From Methyloversatilis thermotolerans (lineage in GTDB: Bacteria > Pseudomonadota > Gammaproteobacteria > Burkholderiales > Rhodocyclaceae), in contig NZ_KB889967.1 of assembly GCF_000372885.1 (NCBI RefSeq), forward strand, positions 2,352,655-2,416,654: a DNA stretch of 64,000 bases, given 5' to 3'. A program made the position numbers and the translations under genes. Shown piece after piece: positions 18,427 to 27,049 of this stretch (its first letter is position 1; each line of letters begins with the position of its first letter). A model generated the notes under the pieces. The model saw only the letters and a list, made by a program, of their open reading frames with translations, did no database searches and was not told where the DNA came from.

Positions 18427-20664
18427 CTATTTCGTTTCGAAGGTTCTCACACCATCCCAGCCCTTGCCGGGCGGAAAACGGCGGTAATGTCCTATCTGTT
18501 CCGCGTAGGCAGCGTACAGCAGACAATCCGGCGCCATGCGTTGCAGATTGAACAGGGACAGTTCTGCCTGATCCCATTCCTGCGCCCTGAATTGCCGCAG
18601 CGCCTGATTCCAGAGCTTCAGTTCCTCGATACGCCCGCGGTCGAATTCCGCCTCGAATGCCAGCGGCTCGTGTATGGACACCGGTTCGTCCTTGCCCTTC
18701 ACCCGCACGCGGTCGATTTCCCGGAACACGATGCCCTTGACCGCGCGCCGGGTGTCCTCTCCCACCAGGATGCCCACACCGTACTGCTTGGTGAGCCCCT
18801 CCAGCCGGGACGCCAGATTGACCGCATCCCCCAGTACTGTATAAGCCTTGCGCACCGGCGAACCCATGTCGCCCACGGTCATCGTGCCGCTGTTCACACC
18901 GATGCCTATCTTCAGTTCCGGCCAGCCGCGGGCGGTCAGTGAGCGGTTGAGCTCGTCCAGCCGCTGCTGCATGTGCAGCGCCGCCGTCACGCCGTGCTGC
19001 GCATGATCGGCGTCGTCCACCGGCGCGCCCCAGAAAGCCATGATGGCGTCGCCGATGTATTTGTCGAGCGTTCCGCGCTGATCCTGAATGACCGACGTCA
19101 TGGCACCGAGGTATTCGTTCATGAGTCGCGTCAATTCGCGAGGTTCCAGGCCCTCGGAAATGCCGGTGAACCCCCGCACGTCGGAAAACATCACGGTGAG
19201 CTCGGCGGTGCGGGCATCCATGCTGTAGTGCTCGGGGTTTCGGCTCATTTCTTCCACCAGTTCGGGCGGTACATACTGGCCGAACATGCGGGCGAACTGC
19301 CTCTTCGAGCGCGCTTCGACGAAATAGCCGTAGAACATGTTCAGCGCGTACAGGCCGGCCACCATGAGCAGACTGGCAGCGACCGGCAGCACGAAATCGG
19401 CGTACTGCCAGAACGCGAAGTTCATCGCCACCAGCAGCACCAGCACGACGGCCGACAGACCGGTGGCACGCAGCGGCGACAGGCGCGGCAGCAGGAACAG
19501 CAGCAGGCCGCCGACCAGCGCCAGCACCACCACGTCGAATCCGGTCACGTACTGCGGCCGGTGCTTGATGCGGCCGTCCAGCATGCCGGCAATCAGGTTG
19601 GCGTGTATCTCGACGCCGGGATAGGTGCCGCTCACCGGCGTGGCGCGCAGGTCGAGCAGACCGGGCGCGGTGGTGCCCAGCAGCACGATGCGTCCCTTCA
19701 GCGCCTCCACCGGGGTGCGCCCGGCGAGCACATCGGCCAGCGAATGGTAGGCAAAGCTGCCCTGACGGCCGCGGAAGGGAATGAGCGCGGCCACGTTCTC
19801 GTCGACCGGAATGCGCAGCGTGCCCTGCTTCGCGCTCAGTTCCAGCCACTCCAGTCCGGCGTAGTCGCGCGGCGACACCGACATGAAGGACGCCTCCGCA
19901 TAACCGGGCGCAAGCTTGGGACTGCCGAGCAGGGTACGGACCATGGCCAGCGACAGTGACTCGTAATAGGCCCCCTTGTACTCGACCAGCATGGGCACGC
20001 GGCGGTTCAGGCCATCGAAATCGGGCAGCGGATTGAAATGACCGGCACCCAGCGCCGCGCTCTGGAAGGCGGGCAGATTGGCGCCGAAACTGTCGAAGCG
20101 CGCAAACGCGATGGAGCGGCCGCGGAAGGTACCGGCCGGCAGTACCGGCTCGGGCAGTTGCCCGGTACTCAGCCCTTCGCCCCGATCGCTGAAGTAATAG
20201 CCGAGCAGCACGGGGCGATCCTTCAGCGCGGCGGCAAACAGGCGATCGTGGTCGAGAGAGGGCCGCAAGCGCTCGAGTTCACCGCGGAAGGCATCGTTGT
20301 CGGCGAGCGTGCCGCGCGCGAGCGCCTCCAGCGCCGGCAGGCCGGAACTGGTGTCCGCCTCGGCGAACACCACGTCCACACCCAGCAGAAGGACGCCGTA
20401 ATGGTCGAACAGGCGGTCAAGCAGCGTCGCGAGGCGCTCGCGTCCCCAGGGCCAGCGTCCGACCTCGGCCAGCGAGCGCTCGTCGATATCGAGAATGGCA
20501 ATCCGATCATCACGCGTGCCCGGCATGGTGAGCGCGAGCTTGGTGTCGTAGGCGATCAGATCCAGATTGCCCAGCACCGGCAGGCTGTAGAAGCGCGCCG
20601 CGTGGCCGAGCAGCAGCAGGATGAGGGCGAGCCCCAGCCCGTAGCGCAGGGCGTGCTGCCTCAC
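18427..20664 (-). CDS. CHASE2-domain class III adenylate cyclase
   Basis: This 745-residue membrane protein has an N-terminal transmembrane helix (LGLALILLLLGHAA), a periplasmic CHASE2 sensor to about residue 360, then hydrophobic helices at about 368-440 and a cytoplasmic class III cyclase domain at about 480-660. Metal-binding Asp residues are in FSDVRGFTG (about 491) and YIGDAIMAFWG (about 535). The preceding Lys (LDKYIGD) and the Thr of YTVLGDAVNLASRLE are the adenine-selecting type, so it should make cAMP. The GTG at 20664 begins a normal membrane leader; a longer frame would overlap the FHA gene. Confidence 0.87.
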   Translation of the reverse strand: MRQHALRYGLGLALILLLLGHAARFYSLPVLGNLDLIAYDTKLALTMPGTRDDRIAILDIDERSLAEVGRWPWGRERLATLLDRLFDHYGVLLLGVDVVFAEADTSSGLPALEALARGTLADNDAFRGELERLRPSLDHDRLFAAALKDRPVLLGYYFSDRGEGLSTGQLPEPVLPAGTFRGRSIAFARFDSFGANLPAFQSAALGAGHFNPLPDFDGLNRRVPMLVEYKGAYYESLSLAMVRTLLGSPKLAPGYAEASFMSVSPRDYAGLEWLELSAKQGTLRIPVDENVAALIPFRGRQGSFAYHSLADVLAGRTPVEALKGRIVLLGTTAPGLLDLRATPVSGTYPGVEIHANLIAGMLDGRIKHRPQYVTGFDVVVLALVGGLLLFLLPRLSPLRATGLSAVVLVLLVAMNFAFWQYADFVLPVAASLLMVAGLYALNMFYGYFVEARSKRQFARMFGQYVPPELVEEMSRNPEHYSMDARTAELTVMFSDVRGFTGISEGLEPRELTRLMNEYLGAMTSVIQDQRGTLDKYIGDAIMAFWGAPVDDADHAQHGVTAALHMQQRLDELNRSLTARGWPELKIGIGVNSGTMTVGDMGSPVRKAYTVLGDAVNLASRLEGLTKQYGVGILVGEDTRRAVKGIVFREIDRVRVKGKDEPVSIHEPLAFEAEFDRGRIEELKLWNQALRQFRAQEWDQAELSLFNLQRMAPDCLLYAAYAEQIGHYRRFPPGKGWDGVRTFETK

Positions 20665-20740
20665 GCCACCGCCCCGGGGCGCCCGCGCTGTGCATGACCG
20701 GGCCGTCGCACCGGGCTCACCGGAAGCATGGCGTCGCCAC

Positions 20741-21520
20741 TCAGCGCTTGATGAAGAACTCCATCTTGACGCCCGCAATCTCGATCACGTCGTGATCGTT
20801 CAGCGGATGCGCCTGGGCATCGAGCTGGGCACCATTGACCACCGGGAAGCTGGCACCCTCGACATGGGTGATGAAATAGCCTTGCGGACGGCGGGTGATC
20901 ACCGCCACCTGCAGCCCTGGTTTGCCCAGCGTGGTCAAGGTCTTGGTCAGTTCGAGTTCGCGACCCGCATTGGCGCCATTGAGTATCTGTATCGCCCCGA
21001 TCTGGCTCGCTGCGGTCGGCGCCGGAGCAGGTGCCGGCGGCGGGGGCGGAGACGGCGGCAATCCGCCGCCCATCGACGTGCCGGCGGGAACCGATGCACC
21101 GGCGCGGAAACCGGCCTGGGTTTCGGTCAGTCCGCGTGCCGGCGCCGCGGGCGCATCGGCGGGCGGCTTGCGCATCATGTCCGGGCGCAGCACCATGGTT
21201 TTCTCGAAATCCGGCGACGGCGCCTGGCTGGGCGTGTCGTTGATGTACTTCAGGCGGTACTTGCCCAGTTCGACCACGTCGTTGTTCTGCAGGAAATGCT
21301 TCTTGATCGGCTGCCCGTTCACATAGGTGCCGTTGGTGCTGTTCAGGTCTTCGAGGAAGGAATCGTTCAGTATGGTCACGATCACCGCGTGCTCGCCGCT
21401 GATCGCCAGATTGTCGATCTGGATGTCGTTGTGCGGCTTGCGGCCTATGGTCGTGCGCTCCTTGGAGAGCGGAAGTTCCTTCAGGACCAGACCGTCCATG
21501 CTGAGTATGAGTTTTGCCAT
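20741..21520 (-). CDS. Protein with two FHA domains
   Basis: This 259-residue protein has an N-terminal FHA domain with the conserved phosphothreonine-binding residues (TTIGRKPHNDIQID, ISGEHAVI, LNSTNGTYVNG, about 20-85). A Pro/Ala-rich linker (about 125-165, including PPSPPPPPAPAPAP) is followed by a second, degenerate FHA-like domain. Thr residues in FEKTMVLRP resemble the regulatory phosphosites of FHA adaptors. It is likely a substrate or reader for the neighbouring Ser/Thr kinase and PP2C phosphatase. The start at 21520 follows the AAAGGA site; the gene starts 11 bases after the PP2C stop. Confidence 0.88.
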   Translation of the reverse strand: MAKLILSMDGLVLKELPLSKERTTIGRKPHNDIQIDNLAISGEHAVIVTILNDSFLEDLNSTNGTYVNGQPIKKHFLQNNDVVELGKYRLKYINDTPSQAPSPDFEKTMVLRPDMMRKPPADAPAAPARGLTETQAGFRAGASVPAGTSMGGGLPPSPPPPPAPAPAPTAASQIGAIQILNGANAGRELELTKTLTTLGKPGLQVAVITRRPQGYFITHVEGASFPVVNGAQLDAQAHPLNDHDVIEIAGVKMEFFIKR

Positions 21521-21531
21521 TTTCCAGTCCT

Positions 21532-22335
21532 TTACTTCAACCATGCGAGCAGGCGCGACAACACGCCACGCGGCGCCACCGGGAAGGGTTGCAGCACCTT
21601 CACCAGTATCACCGACACGTTGTCGCGCCCGCCATTGTCGTTTGCCATCTGCACCAGTTGATCGGCCGCAAGATCGAGATTGGCCGACAGGGCCTGCAGG
21701 GTGAGAGAGATGTCCTCGCCCTCGACCATGTCGTTCAGGCCATCGGAACAGAAAAGATAGACGTCGCCTGCCTCGACATCATAAGTGTGGATTTCCGGCT
21801 CGACGATCGGATCCACGCCCAGCGCCCGCGTCACGAGGTTCTTGTTCTGTGATCGCCGCGCTTCTTCCTCTGTAATCATGCCGCTGTCGATTTGCTCCTG
21901 CAACAGCGAATGATCGCGCGTGATGCACTCGAGCTGTTCGCCGCGCATGCGGTACATGCGGGAATCGCCGATATGCGCGACGGATATACGGTTATCGTGG
22001 AATACCGCCATCACCAGCGTAGTGCCCATGCCGGAATACTGGGGCTGGCTGTCGGCGGCCCGATAGATCGCCTCGTTGGCGCTGGCAATCACGGTCTCGA
22101 TCAGTGCCGGCAACGATTTGCGCCCCTCGCGGAGTCCCTGCGCAATTTCGGTGCCGATGACGGCGGTGGCCATGCCGCTGGCGACCTCGCCAGCGTTGTA
22201 GCCACCCATGCCGTCAGCCAGAATCGCCACGCCAATCGTGGCGTCGGTCATCACGGCATCCTCGTTGTGCGTGCGAACCATGCCGGCGTCGGTGCGGCTC
22301 ACCATCCGGAGGGCTTGGCTGAGATCCTGTGTCAT
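21532..22335 (-). CDS. PP2C-family protein serine/threonine phosphatase
   Basis: This 267-residue cytoplasmic PP2C has the metal-coordinating motifs RTHNEDAV (about 21-28), ILADGMGGYNAGE (about 39-51), AHIGDSRMYRM, FCSDGLNDMV and NGGRDNVSVI. It should dephosphorylate targets of the CHASE2 kinase encoded one base upstream (kinase stop at 22337, phosphatase ATG at 22335). The FHA gene follows 11 bases later. This kinase-phosphatase-FHA set is a known co-occurring module. No regulatory domain is fused to it. Confidence 0.93.
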   Translation of the reverse strand: MTQDLSQALRMVSRTDAGMVRTHNEDAVMTDATIGVAILADGMGGYNAGEVASGMATAVIGTEIAQGLREGRKSLPALIETVIASANEAIYRAADSQPQYSGMGTTLVMAVFHDNRISVAHIGDSRMYRMRGEQLECITRDHSLLQEQIDSGMITEEEARRSQNKNLVTRALGVDPIVEPEIHTYDVEAGDVYLFCSDGLNDMVEGEDISLTLQALSANLDLAADQLVQMANDNGGRDNVSVILVKVLQPFPVAPRGVLSRLLAWLK

Positions 22336-22336
22336 G

Positions 22337-24922
22337 TCAGATGCTGAAATCGACCTGCGAAAGGGATTGGGTGAAGCTGCCGGCGCAGGCGCGCAGGTCG
22401 GACGCCATGTCGTTGCCGGTCTGGTAGCGCGCATCGGCCTCCTTCGCCAGCGCCCGGTCGAGGATGGCGGCGAGACAGTCGGGCACATCCGGGCGCAGGT
22501 CGCGAATGTCGGGATGCGGCTCGTTGGCGATGCGGAACATGAGTTGCGCCATTGAATCGCCTTCGAAAGGCAGCTTGCCGGACACCAGCTGGAACAGCAT
22601 GACGCCCAGCGAAAACAGGTCCGAGCGCCCGTCGATCTTCTTGCCGGCGAGCTGTTCGGGCGACATGTAGGACGGTGTGCCCAGCACCATGCCGGTCTTG
22701 GTGCGCGACGAATCGGTGATGCGGGCGATGCCGAAATCGGTCACCTTGATCTGATCCGATTCCGGCTCGTACATGATGTTGGCCGGCTTCACGTCGCGAT
22801 GCACGACGTTCTGCCCGTGCGCGTAAGCCAGCGCATCGGCCACGCGCGCGACGATGTCCATCACCTTGGGCAAGGGCATGAGCGCGCCGGGCTTGGTCTG
22901 CGGCACCAGGTCGCGCCCCTTCAGGAACTCCATCGCGATGTAGGCGAGATCGTGTTCCTCGCCCGCGTCGAATATCGTGACGATGTTCGGGTGGTTGAGC
23001 CGACCGGCCGTTTCCGCCTCGCGGAAGAAACGCTGCTTGACGTCGGCCAGTTCGTCCTCGTCGAATTCCTGCGACAGGGCCATGGTCTTGATCGCCACGA
23101 CGCGATTGATCTTGGGATCGCGCCCGAGGTAGACCACGCCCATGGCGCCTTTGCCCAGTTCCTTCTCGACCTGGTAGCGCCCCAGCATGGGCTTTTCCAC
23201 GGTGCCATCGTCGAGCATGCTGGCATTGGTGCGCCCGCCGCCCGCGCCGCCGAGCATGACGGTTTCCGACATGGCCTTGGCGCGCTTGACGCGGGTTTCC
23301 AGGTCCTTGAATTTCGGGTCGAACCCGGCCATGTGACGGAACACCGTCTCGGCCTTGTTGAACTGGCGCTTGCGTTCGAAGTCGAGTGCCAGGTTGTACA
23401 GATTGTCCATGACCGCGTCCGACAGCGGCACCAGCCGGAACTTGTCCCACGCCATGTCGAGCTGGCCCTGCCCTTGGAAGGCCAGCGCCAGCATGCGGTT
23501 GGATTCGGCCGACTGTTCGTCCGACTTCACCTTGCCGCGCTCGGTCAGGAAGAAACGCTTTGTGGTGAGCAGCAGATGGCCGACCAGCAGCAGGGTGGCC
23601 GGCAGCATGAGCTGAAGCCACATGAGCTGCCTCGTCATCAGCACGAAATGCGTGGCCAGCAGGGCGGCGAACAGCACGGCGGTCACCGCGGCGCCGATGC
23701 CGGCCTTCAGCCGCGGCAACAACACGATGAGATAGAGGGCGACCAGCACGAACACGCCGAACTCGGCCGCCCCCGCCCACGGCGGTACGACGAAGAAGTG
23801 CTCCTGCAGGATGCTGGACAGCCCGTGCGCCATCACCTCGACCGAGGACATTGCCGGAGACACCGGCGTCGCATAGAAATTGCCGATGCCCGGAGCGGTC
23901 TGTCCGATCAGCACGATCTTGTCGCGATACTTGTCGGCCGGAATCTTGCCGGTCAATACATCGAAGAAGGAATCCACCGGAAAGGCCGGTTTGCCGTCGG
24001 CTCCGCGGTAGTAGAAGCTGTACATGCCCAGCCCGGGATCGGTGGCGATGTTGAGCTTGCCGAGCGCGACCGATTCCCCCAGCGTGAGCCGGATGTCATC
24101 GACCGCCAGATTCAGGCTGCGCGCCGCGAGCAACAAGGGCAGCGACGGATAGAACTGGTCGAAATGGGTCATCACCAGCGGCTGCACGCGCAAGCCGCCA
24201 TCGCGGTCGATCAGTGGATTGAGGTGACCCACCGCTGCAGCGACCTTGCCCAGCGGCTCGATGACCCCTGCGGCGACGTCCAGCGTCAGCGGCGGCAAGG
24301 GTTCGCTGCCCGCCACGTTCTTCAGCGCCATCGCACGCATGAAATCGGGCAGCGGCTTGTCCGGTCGGCCCTGCGGCTCACCGTCCTGGAACAGCATCGG
24401 CAAGGCGACATTGCCGGCTCGCGCCACGCTGTCGGCCAGGCGCCGGTCCGTGTTGAGTGCCGCCTCGGCTTCGTGCAGCACGCCGGAAAAGGCTTCGAGC
24501 GCGGCAGCCGGGGCGGTCGGCGCATCGCCGTCCATCGCCTCGCCTGCCGGCGGCACTGCGGCACGCGCTTCGCGCTCGATCGCGATCAGTTTGTTGATAT
24601 AGGCAAGACCGGGATCGATCTGGGGTTCGGCGAAAAAAATGGTGGTGCCGACCACCTTGGCCCGAGCTTGGCCGAGGGCGTCGATCATCTTCGCATGCAC
24701 ATCGCGCGGCCAGGGCCAGCGGCCGATGTTGTCGATGCTGCGCTGGTCGATCGCGATCACGGCGATGCGCGGGCTGGGTGAGCGGTCAGTGGCCGCCACC
24801 GCGACATCGTAGGCCTTGCGCTCCAGACTCTGGATGAGATCGCCGGATGCCGCGAACAGAAGGACGAGGCTGATGGCCAAGCCGAGAAACCAGTCGGTCT
24901 TCCAGATTGCGGCCCTGGTCAC
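22337..24922 (-). CDS. CHASE2-domain membrane serine/threonine protein kinase
   Basis: This protein of about 861 residues has an N-terminal membrane helix (FLGLAISLVLLFAASG), a periplasmic CHASE2 domain to about 370, transmembrane helices at about 377-447, a short TPR-like stretch at about 480-555 and a C-terminal Hanks-type kinase from about 585. Kinase motifs are GKGAMGVVYLG, VAIKTM, HRDVKPANIM (about 706), DFGIAR (about 727) and MSPEQ. Order is reversed compared with the usual kinase-TM-sensor proteins. No ATG lies near the N-terminus; the GTG at 24922 has an AGGGGG site about 7 bases upstream and was chosen. It is first in the reverse-strand signalling operon. Confidence 0.88.
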   Translation of the reverse strand: MTRAAIWKTDWFLGLAISLVLLFAASGDLIQSLERKAYDVAVAATDRSPSPRIAVIAIDQRSIDNIGRWPWPRDVHAKMIDALGQARAKVVGTTIFFAEPQIDPGLAYINKLIAIEREARAAVPPAGEAMDGDAPTAPAAALEAFSGVLHEAEAALNTDRRLADSVARAGNVALPMLFQDGEPQGRPDKPLPDFMRAMALKNVAGSEPLPPLTLDVAAGVIEPLGKVAAAVGHLNPLIDRDGGLRVQPLVMTHFDQFYPSLPLLLAARSLNLAVDDIRLTLGESVALGKLNIATDPGLGMYSFYYRGADGKPAFPVDSFFDVLTGKIPADKYRDKIVLIGQTAPGIGNFYATPVSPAMSSVEVMAHGLSSILQEHFFVVPPWAGAAEFGVFVLVALYLIVLLPRLKAGIGAAVTAVLFAALLATHFVLMTRQLMWLQLMLPATLLLVGHLLLTTKRFFLTERGKVKSDEQSAESNRMLALAFQGQGQLDMAWDKFRLVPLSDAVMDNLYNLALDFERKRQFNKAETVFRHMAGFDPKFKDLETRVKRAKAMSETVMLGGAGGGRTNASMLDDGTVEKPMLGRYQVEKELGKGAMGVVYLGRDPKINRVVAIKTMALSQEFDEDELADVKQRFFREAETAGRLNHPNIVTIFDAGEEHDLAYIAMEFLKGRDLVPQTKPGALMPLPKVMDIVARVADALAYAHGQNVVHRDVKPANIMYEPESDQIKVTDFGIARITDSSRTKTGMVLGTPSYMSPEQLAGKKIDGRSDLFSLGVMLFQLVSGKLPFEGDSMAQLMFRIANEPHPDIRDLRPDVPDCLAAILDRALAKEADARYQTGNDMASDLRACAGSFTQSLSQVDFSI

Positions 24923-24945
24923 GCTCACCCCCTGCAATTTGACGA

Positions 24946-24971
24946 CGCCCCCTTGCTGTCTGAAGGGGGCG
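24946..24971. promoter_or_regulatory. GC-rich hairpin in the leader of the CHASE2 kinase gene
   Basis: CGCCCCCTT and AAGGGGGCG are perfect 9-bp arms with an 8-base loop, about 25 bases upstream of the kinase GTG. There is no T-tract, so it is not a clear terminator. It may be an mRNA structure affecting translation or the remnant of a terminator for the gene upstream. Confidence 0.4.
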
Positions 24972-25163
24972 ACCGGTTGTTATGTGCTGTCGGCCTAAGG
25001 CGCCCGGAAAACCCGGTTCTGCATGAAAACAGGGCTCTGTTGCATATTCTTGCAGTTCGCCATGAAGACAGTCAAACACCGAAACGCGGCAGCCGGTGGA
25101 ATTTCACGTTCCCGGGTCGGAAGCGGTGGTACCCGGATCGCGGAGCGGACGCGGTGACGACGG

Positions 25164-26120
25164 TCAGTACGGCAGGGTGCGGCCCAGTCCGGCCTCGCGG
25201 GCGCGCACCAGCACGCGCTGCGCCAGCACCAGATCCTGGATCGCCATCCCCTGCGACTCGAACAGCGTGATGTCGGTGTCGCTGCGACGCCCCGGTCGCA
25301 TGCCAAGCAGCAGTTCGCCCAGTTCGACCATGCCATGCTCGGTCAGCCGTCCTTTTTCCAGTGCCGGAAGCAGGTCGCCCGACTCGCGCAGGGCGGTGGC
25401 ACGGGCGTCGACCGCGACCAGCGCGGCGCGACGTATCGTCGCTTCGTCAATTTCGCGACGGATGAGCGCATTGGAACCGGCCGCGGTGACGTGCGCCCCC
25501 TCTTTCAGCCAGCGACCGTCGAACACGGGTTCGCTTGCTGTGGTGATGGTGATGACCACGTCGGCGGCACGTACCGCCGCCTCGACGTCATCGGCCGGGC
25601 GGATCGGCCGCCCCAGACGGGCCGACTGCTCGGTACAGAAGGATTCCAGCCGGTCGCGCCTGCGCGCCACCACCTGGATGTCGCCGATTGCACGCACCGC
25701 GCACAGCGCCTCGATCTGGCTGCGCGCCTGCCAGCCGGCGCCGAATACGACAGCGCGTTGCGCATCGTCGCGCGCAAGCACCCGTGCGCCCAAGCCGCCG
25801 GCGGCCCCGGTGCGCATCATGCCCAGATAGTCGGCCTCCAGCACCGCCAGCGGGCGCCCGTTGGCGGCGTCGAACAGATGCACCCAGAAGCGGGCTGCCT
25901 CACGGCTGGTGGTGTAGCTCTTGTACCCCATGATGCCGAGCGGCAGTACCGCGCCATGCAGGATGTGCAGCGCAGAGTTCGGGGTGCGGCTGCGCGCGCG
26001 CGGCGTATCGATGGCCTCACCGGTGGCATGCCAGCGATGCGCGTCCTCGACCGCAGCCAGCGCATCGGGCAGGGTGAGCACCTGCCTGACTTCGTCCTCG
26101 GTCAGGTAGAGCGCGGCCAT
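25164..26120 (-). CDS. Ornithine cyclodeaminase/mu-crystallin family protein
   Basis: This 318-residue Rossmann-fold protein shows the family's N-terminal LTEDEVRQVL, the substrate-region Lys in MGYKSYT (about residue 67), the NAD(P)-binding VVFGAGWQARSQIEAL (about 123-138) and the C-terminal ESQGMAIQDLVLA. Members include ornithine cyclodeaminase, alanine dehydrogenase and imine or ketimine reductases; the exact substrate cannot be told. The start at 26120 is the family-like MAALYLTEDE. It follows the TerC-like gene by 4 bases, so they are co-transcribed. Confidence 0.9.
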   Translation of the reverse strand: MAALYLTEDEVRQVLTLPDALAAVEDAHRWHATGEAIDTPRARSRTPNSALHILHGAVLPLGIMGYKSYTTSREAARFWVHLFDAANGRPLAVLEADYLGMMRTGAAGGLGARVLARDDAQRAVVFGAGWQARSQIEALCAVRAIGDIQVVARRRDRLESFCTEQSARLGRPIRPADDVEAAVRAADVVITITTASEPVFDGRWLKEGAHVTAAGSNALIRREIDEATIRRAALVAVDARATALRESGDLLPALEKGRLTEHGMVELGELLLGMRPGRRSDTDITLFESQGMAIQDLVLAQRVLVRAREAGLGRTLPY

Positions 26121-26124
26121 GAAT

Positions 26125-26865
26125 TCACTGTATCGGGTAGTCCACCGGCTTCTGGCGCGACGCGACGATGCGTCCCACCGCCAGCACGATGAGTGCGCCG
26201 ATGACACCTGCGCCGTAGCGCACCGCATCCGCCACCTCCGGCCGGGCCTCGGTGCTCGTGTCGGCGAGCGGCATATAGGGCACGACACCCGGATCGGTCA
26301 CCAGCATGGTGCCCGCGATCCAGCCGAGCAGCATGGCGCCCAGCGTCACGATGAAGGGGAAGCGCGTCATCAGGCCCAGCACGATCTGGCTGCCCCAGAC
26401 GATGATGGGGATGGACACCAGCAGGCCGAACACCACGAGTGGCAACTGGTGGTCGCCACCGGCACCTTCCGCTGCACCGGCAATCGCGATCACGTTGTCC
26501 ACGCTCATGACCAGGTCGGCCACGATGACGGTCTTGACCGCCCCCCACAGCTTGTCGCTGGACTGGATATTGGCGTGTTCGTCCTCATCCTCGGGCATCA
26601 GCAGCTTGATGCCTATCCACAGCAGCAGCAGCGCGCCCACCACCTTGAGGAAGGGCACCTTGAGCAGCGTGAGTGCGAACATGATGAGGATGACCCGGAG
26701 CAGCACGGCGCCCGCCGTGCCCCACATGATGCCCAGCTTGCGTTGTGCGGCGGGCAGCTTGCGGCAGGCCAGCGCGATCACCACCGCGTTGTCGCCGCCG
26801 AGCAGGATGTCGATCATGATGATCTGGCCGACTGCAAGCCAGAAATCCGGGGAGGTCAGGTCCAT
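26125..26865 (-). CDS. TerC/Alx-family integral membrane protein
   Basis: This 246-residue protein has about seven membrane helices and the twin acidic family motifs LLGGDNAVVIAL (about 21-32) and MSVDNVIAIAG (about 119-129), related by internal duplication. TerC/Alx proteins export manganese or other metals, including to newly exported metalloproteins, and give tellurite resistance in some contexts. An acidic loop, PEDEDEHA, lies in the middle. No yybP-ykoY (manganese) riboswitch fold was recognised upstream. Confidence 0.88.
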   Translation of the reverse strand: MDLTSPDFWLAVGQIIMIDILLGGDNAVVIALACRKLPAAQRKLGIMWGTAGAVLLRVILIMFALTLLKVPFLKVVGALLLLWIGIKLLMPEDEDEHANIQSSDKLWGAVKTVIVADLVMSVDNVIAIAGAAEGAGGDHQLPLVVFGLLVSIPIIVWGSQIVLGLMTRFPFIVTLGAMLLGWIAGTMLVTDPGVVPYMPLADTSTEARPEVADAVRYGAGVIGALIVLAVGRIVASRQKPVDYPIQ

Positions 26866-27002
26866 CGGGAATGCGCTCGAAAAAATCGAAAGGGCGGATT
26901 CTACCGGCTGCGCGCTTCGTGAAGGGCAGAAACCTGAACCTGGAGCGGATCACCCGCGGCCCTGCCCCGCACGCGGGAGGTCGCCCGCTCCCTCGTGAGA
27001 AA

Positions 27003-27033
27003 CAGGAAGCCCCGGACCGGCCGGGGCTTCCTG
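27003..27033 (-). terminator. Terminator hairpin after sucCD
   Basis: CAGGAAGCCCCGG and CCGGGGCTTCCTG are perfect 13-bp arms around a 5-base loop, 17 bases past the sucD stop. On the reverse strand it is followed by TTTCTC, a short T-rich tail. Confidence 0.8.
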
Positions 27034-27049
27034 TGGCGAGGTCAGTCCG

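Noticed and set aside
20741-24922. Type VI secretion regulatory module suggested by the kinase/PP2C/FHA trio
   Set aside because: No TssB, TssC, TssM, Hcp, VgrG or ClpV genes are nearby. The neighbours are cyclic-nucleotide enzymes and a pilus-type ATPase.
26125-26865. Tellurite resistance operon
   Set aside because: Only a TerC/Alx-like membrane protein is present; no other ter gene is adjacent. The family more often handles manganese.
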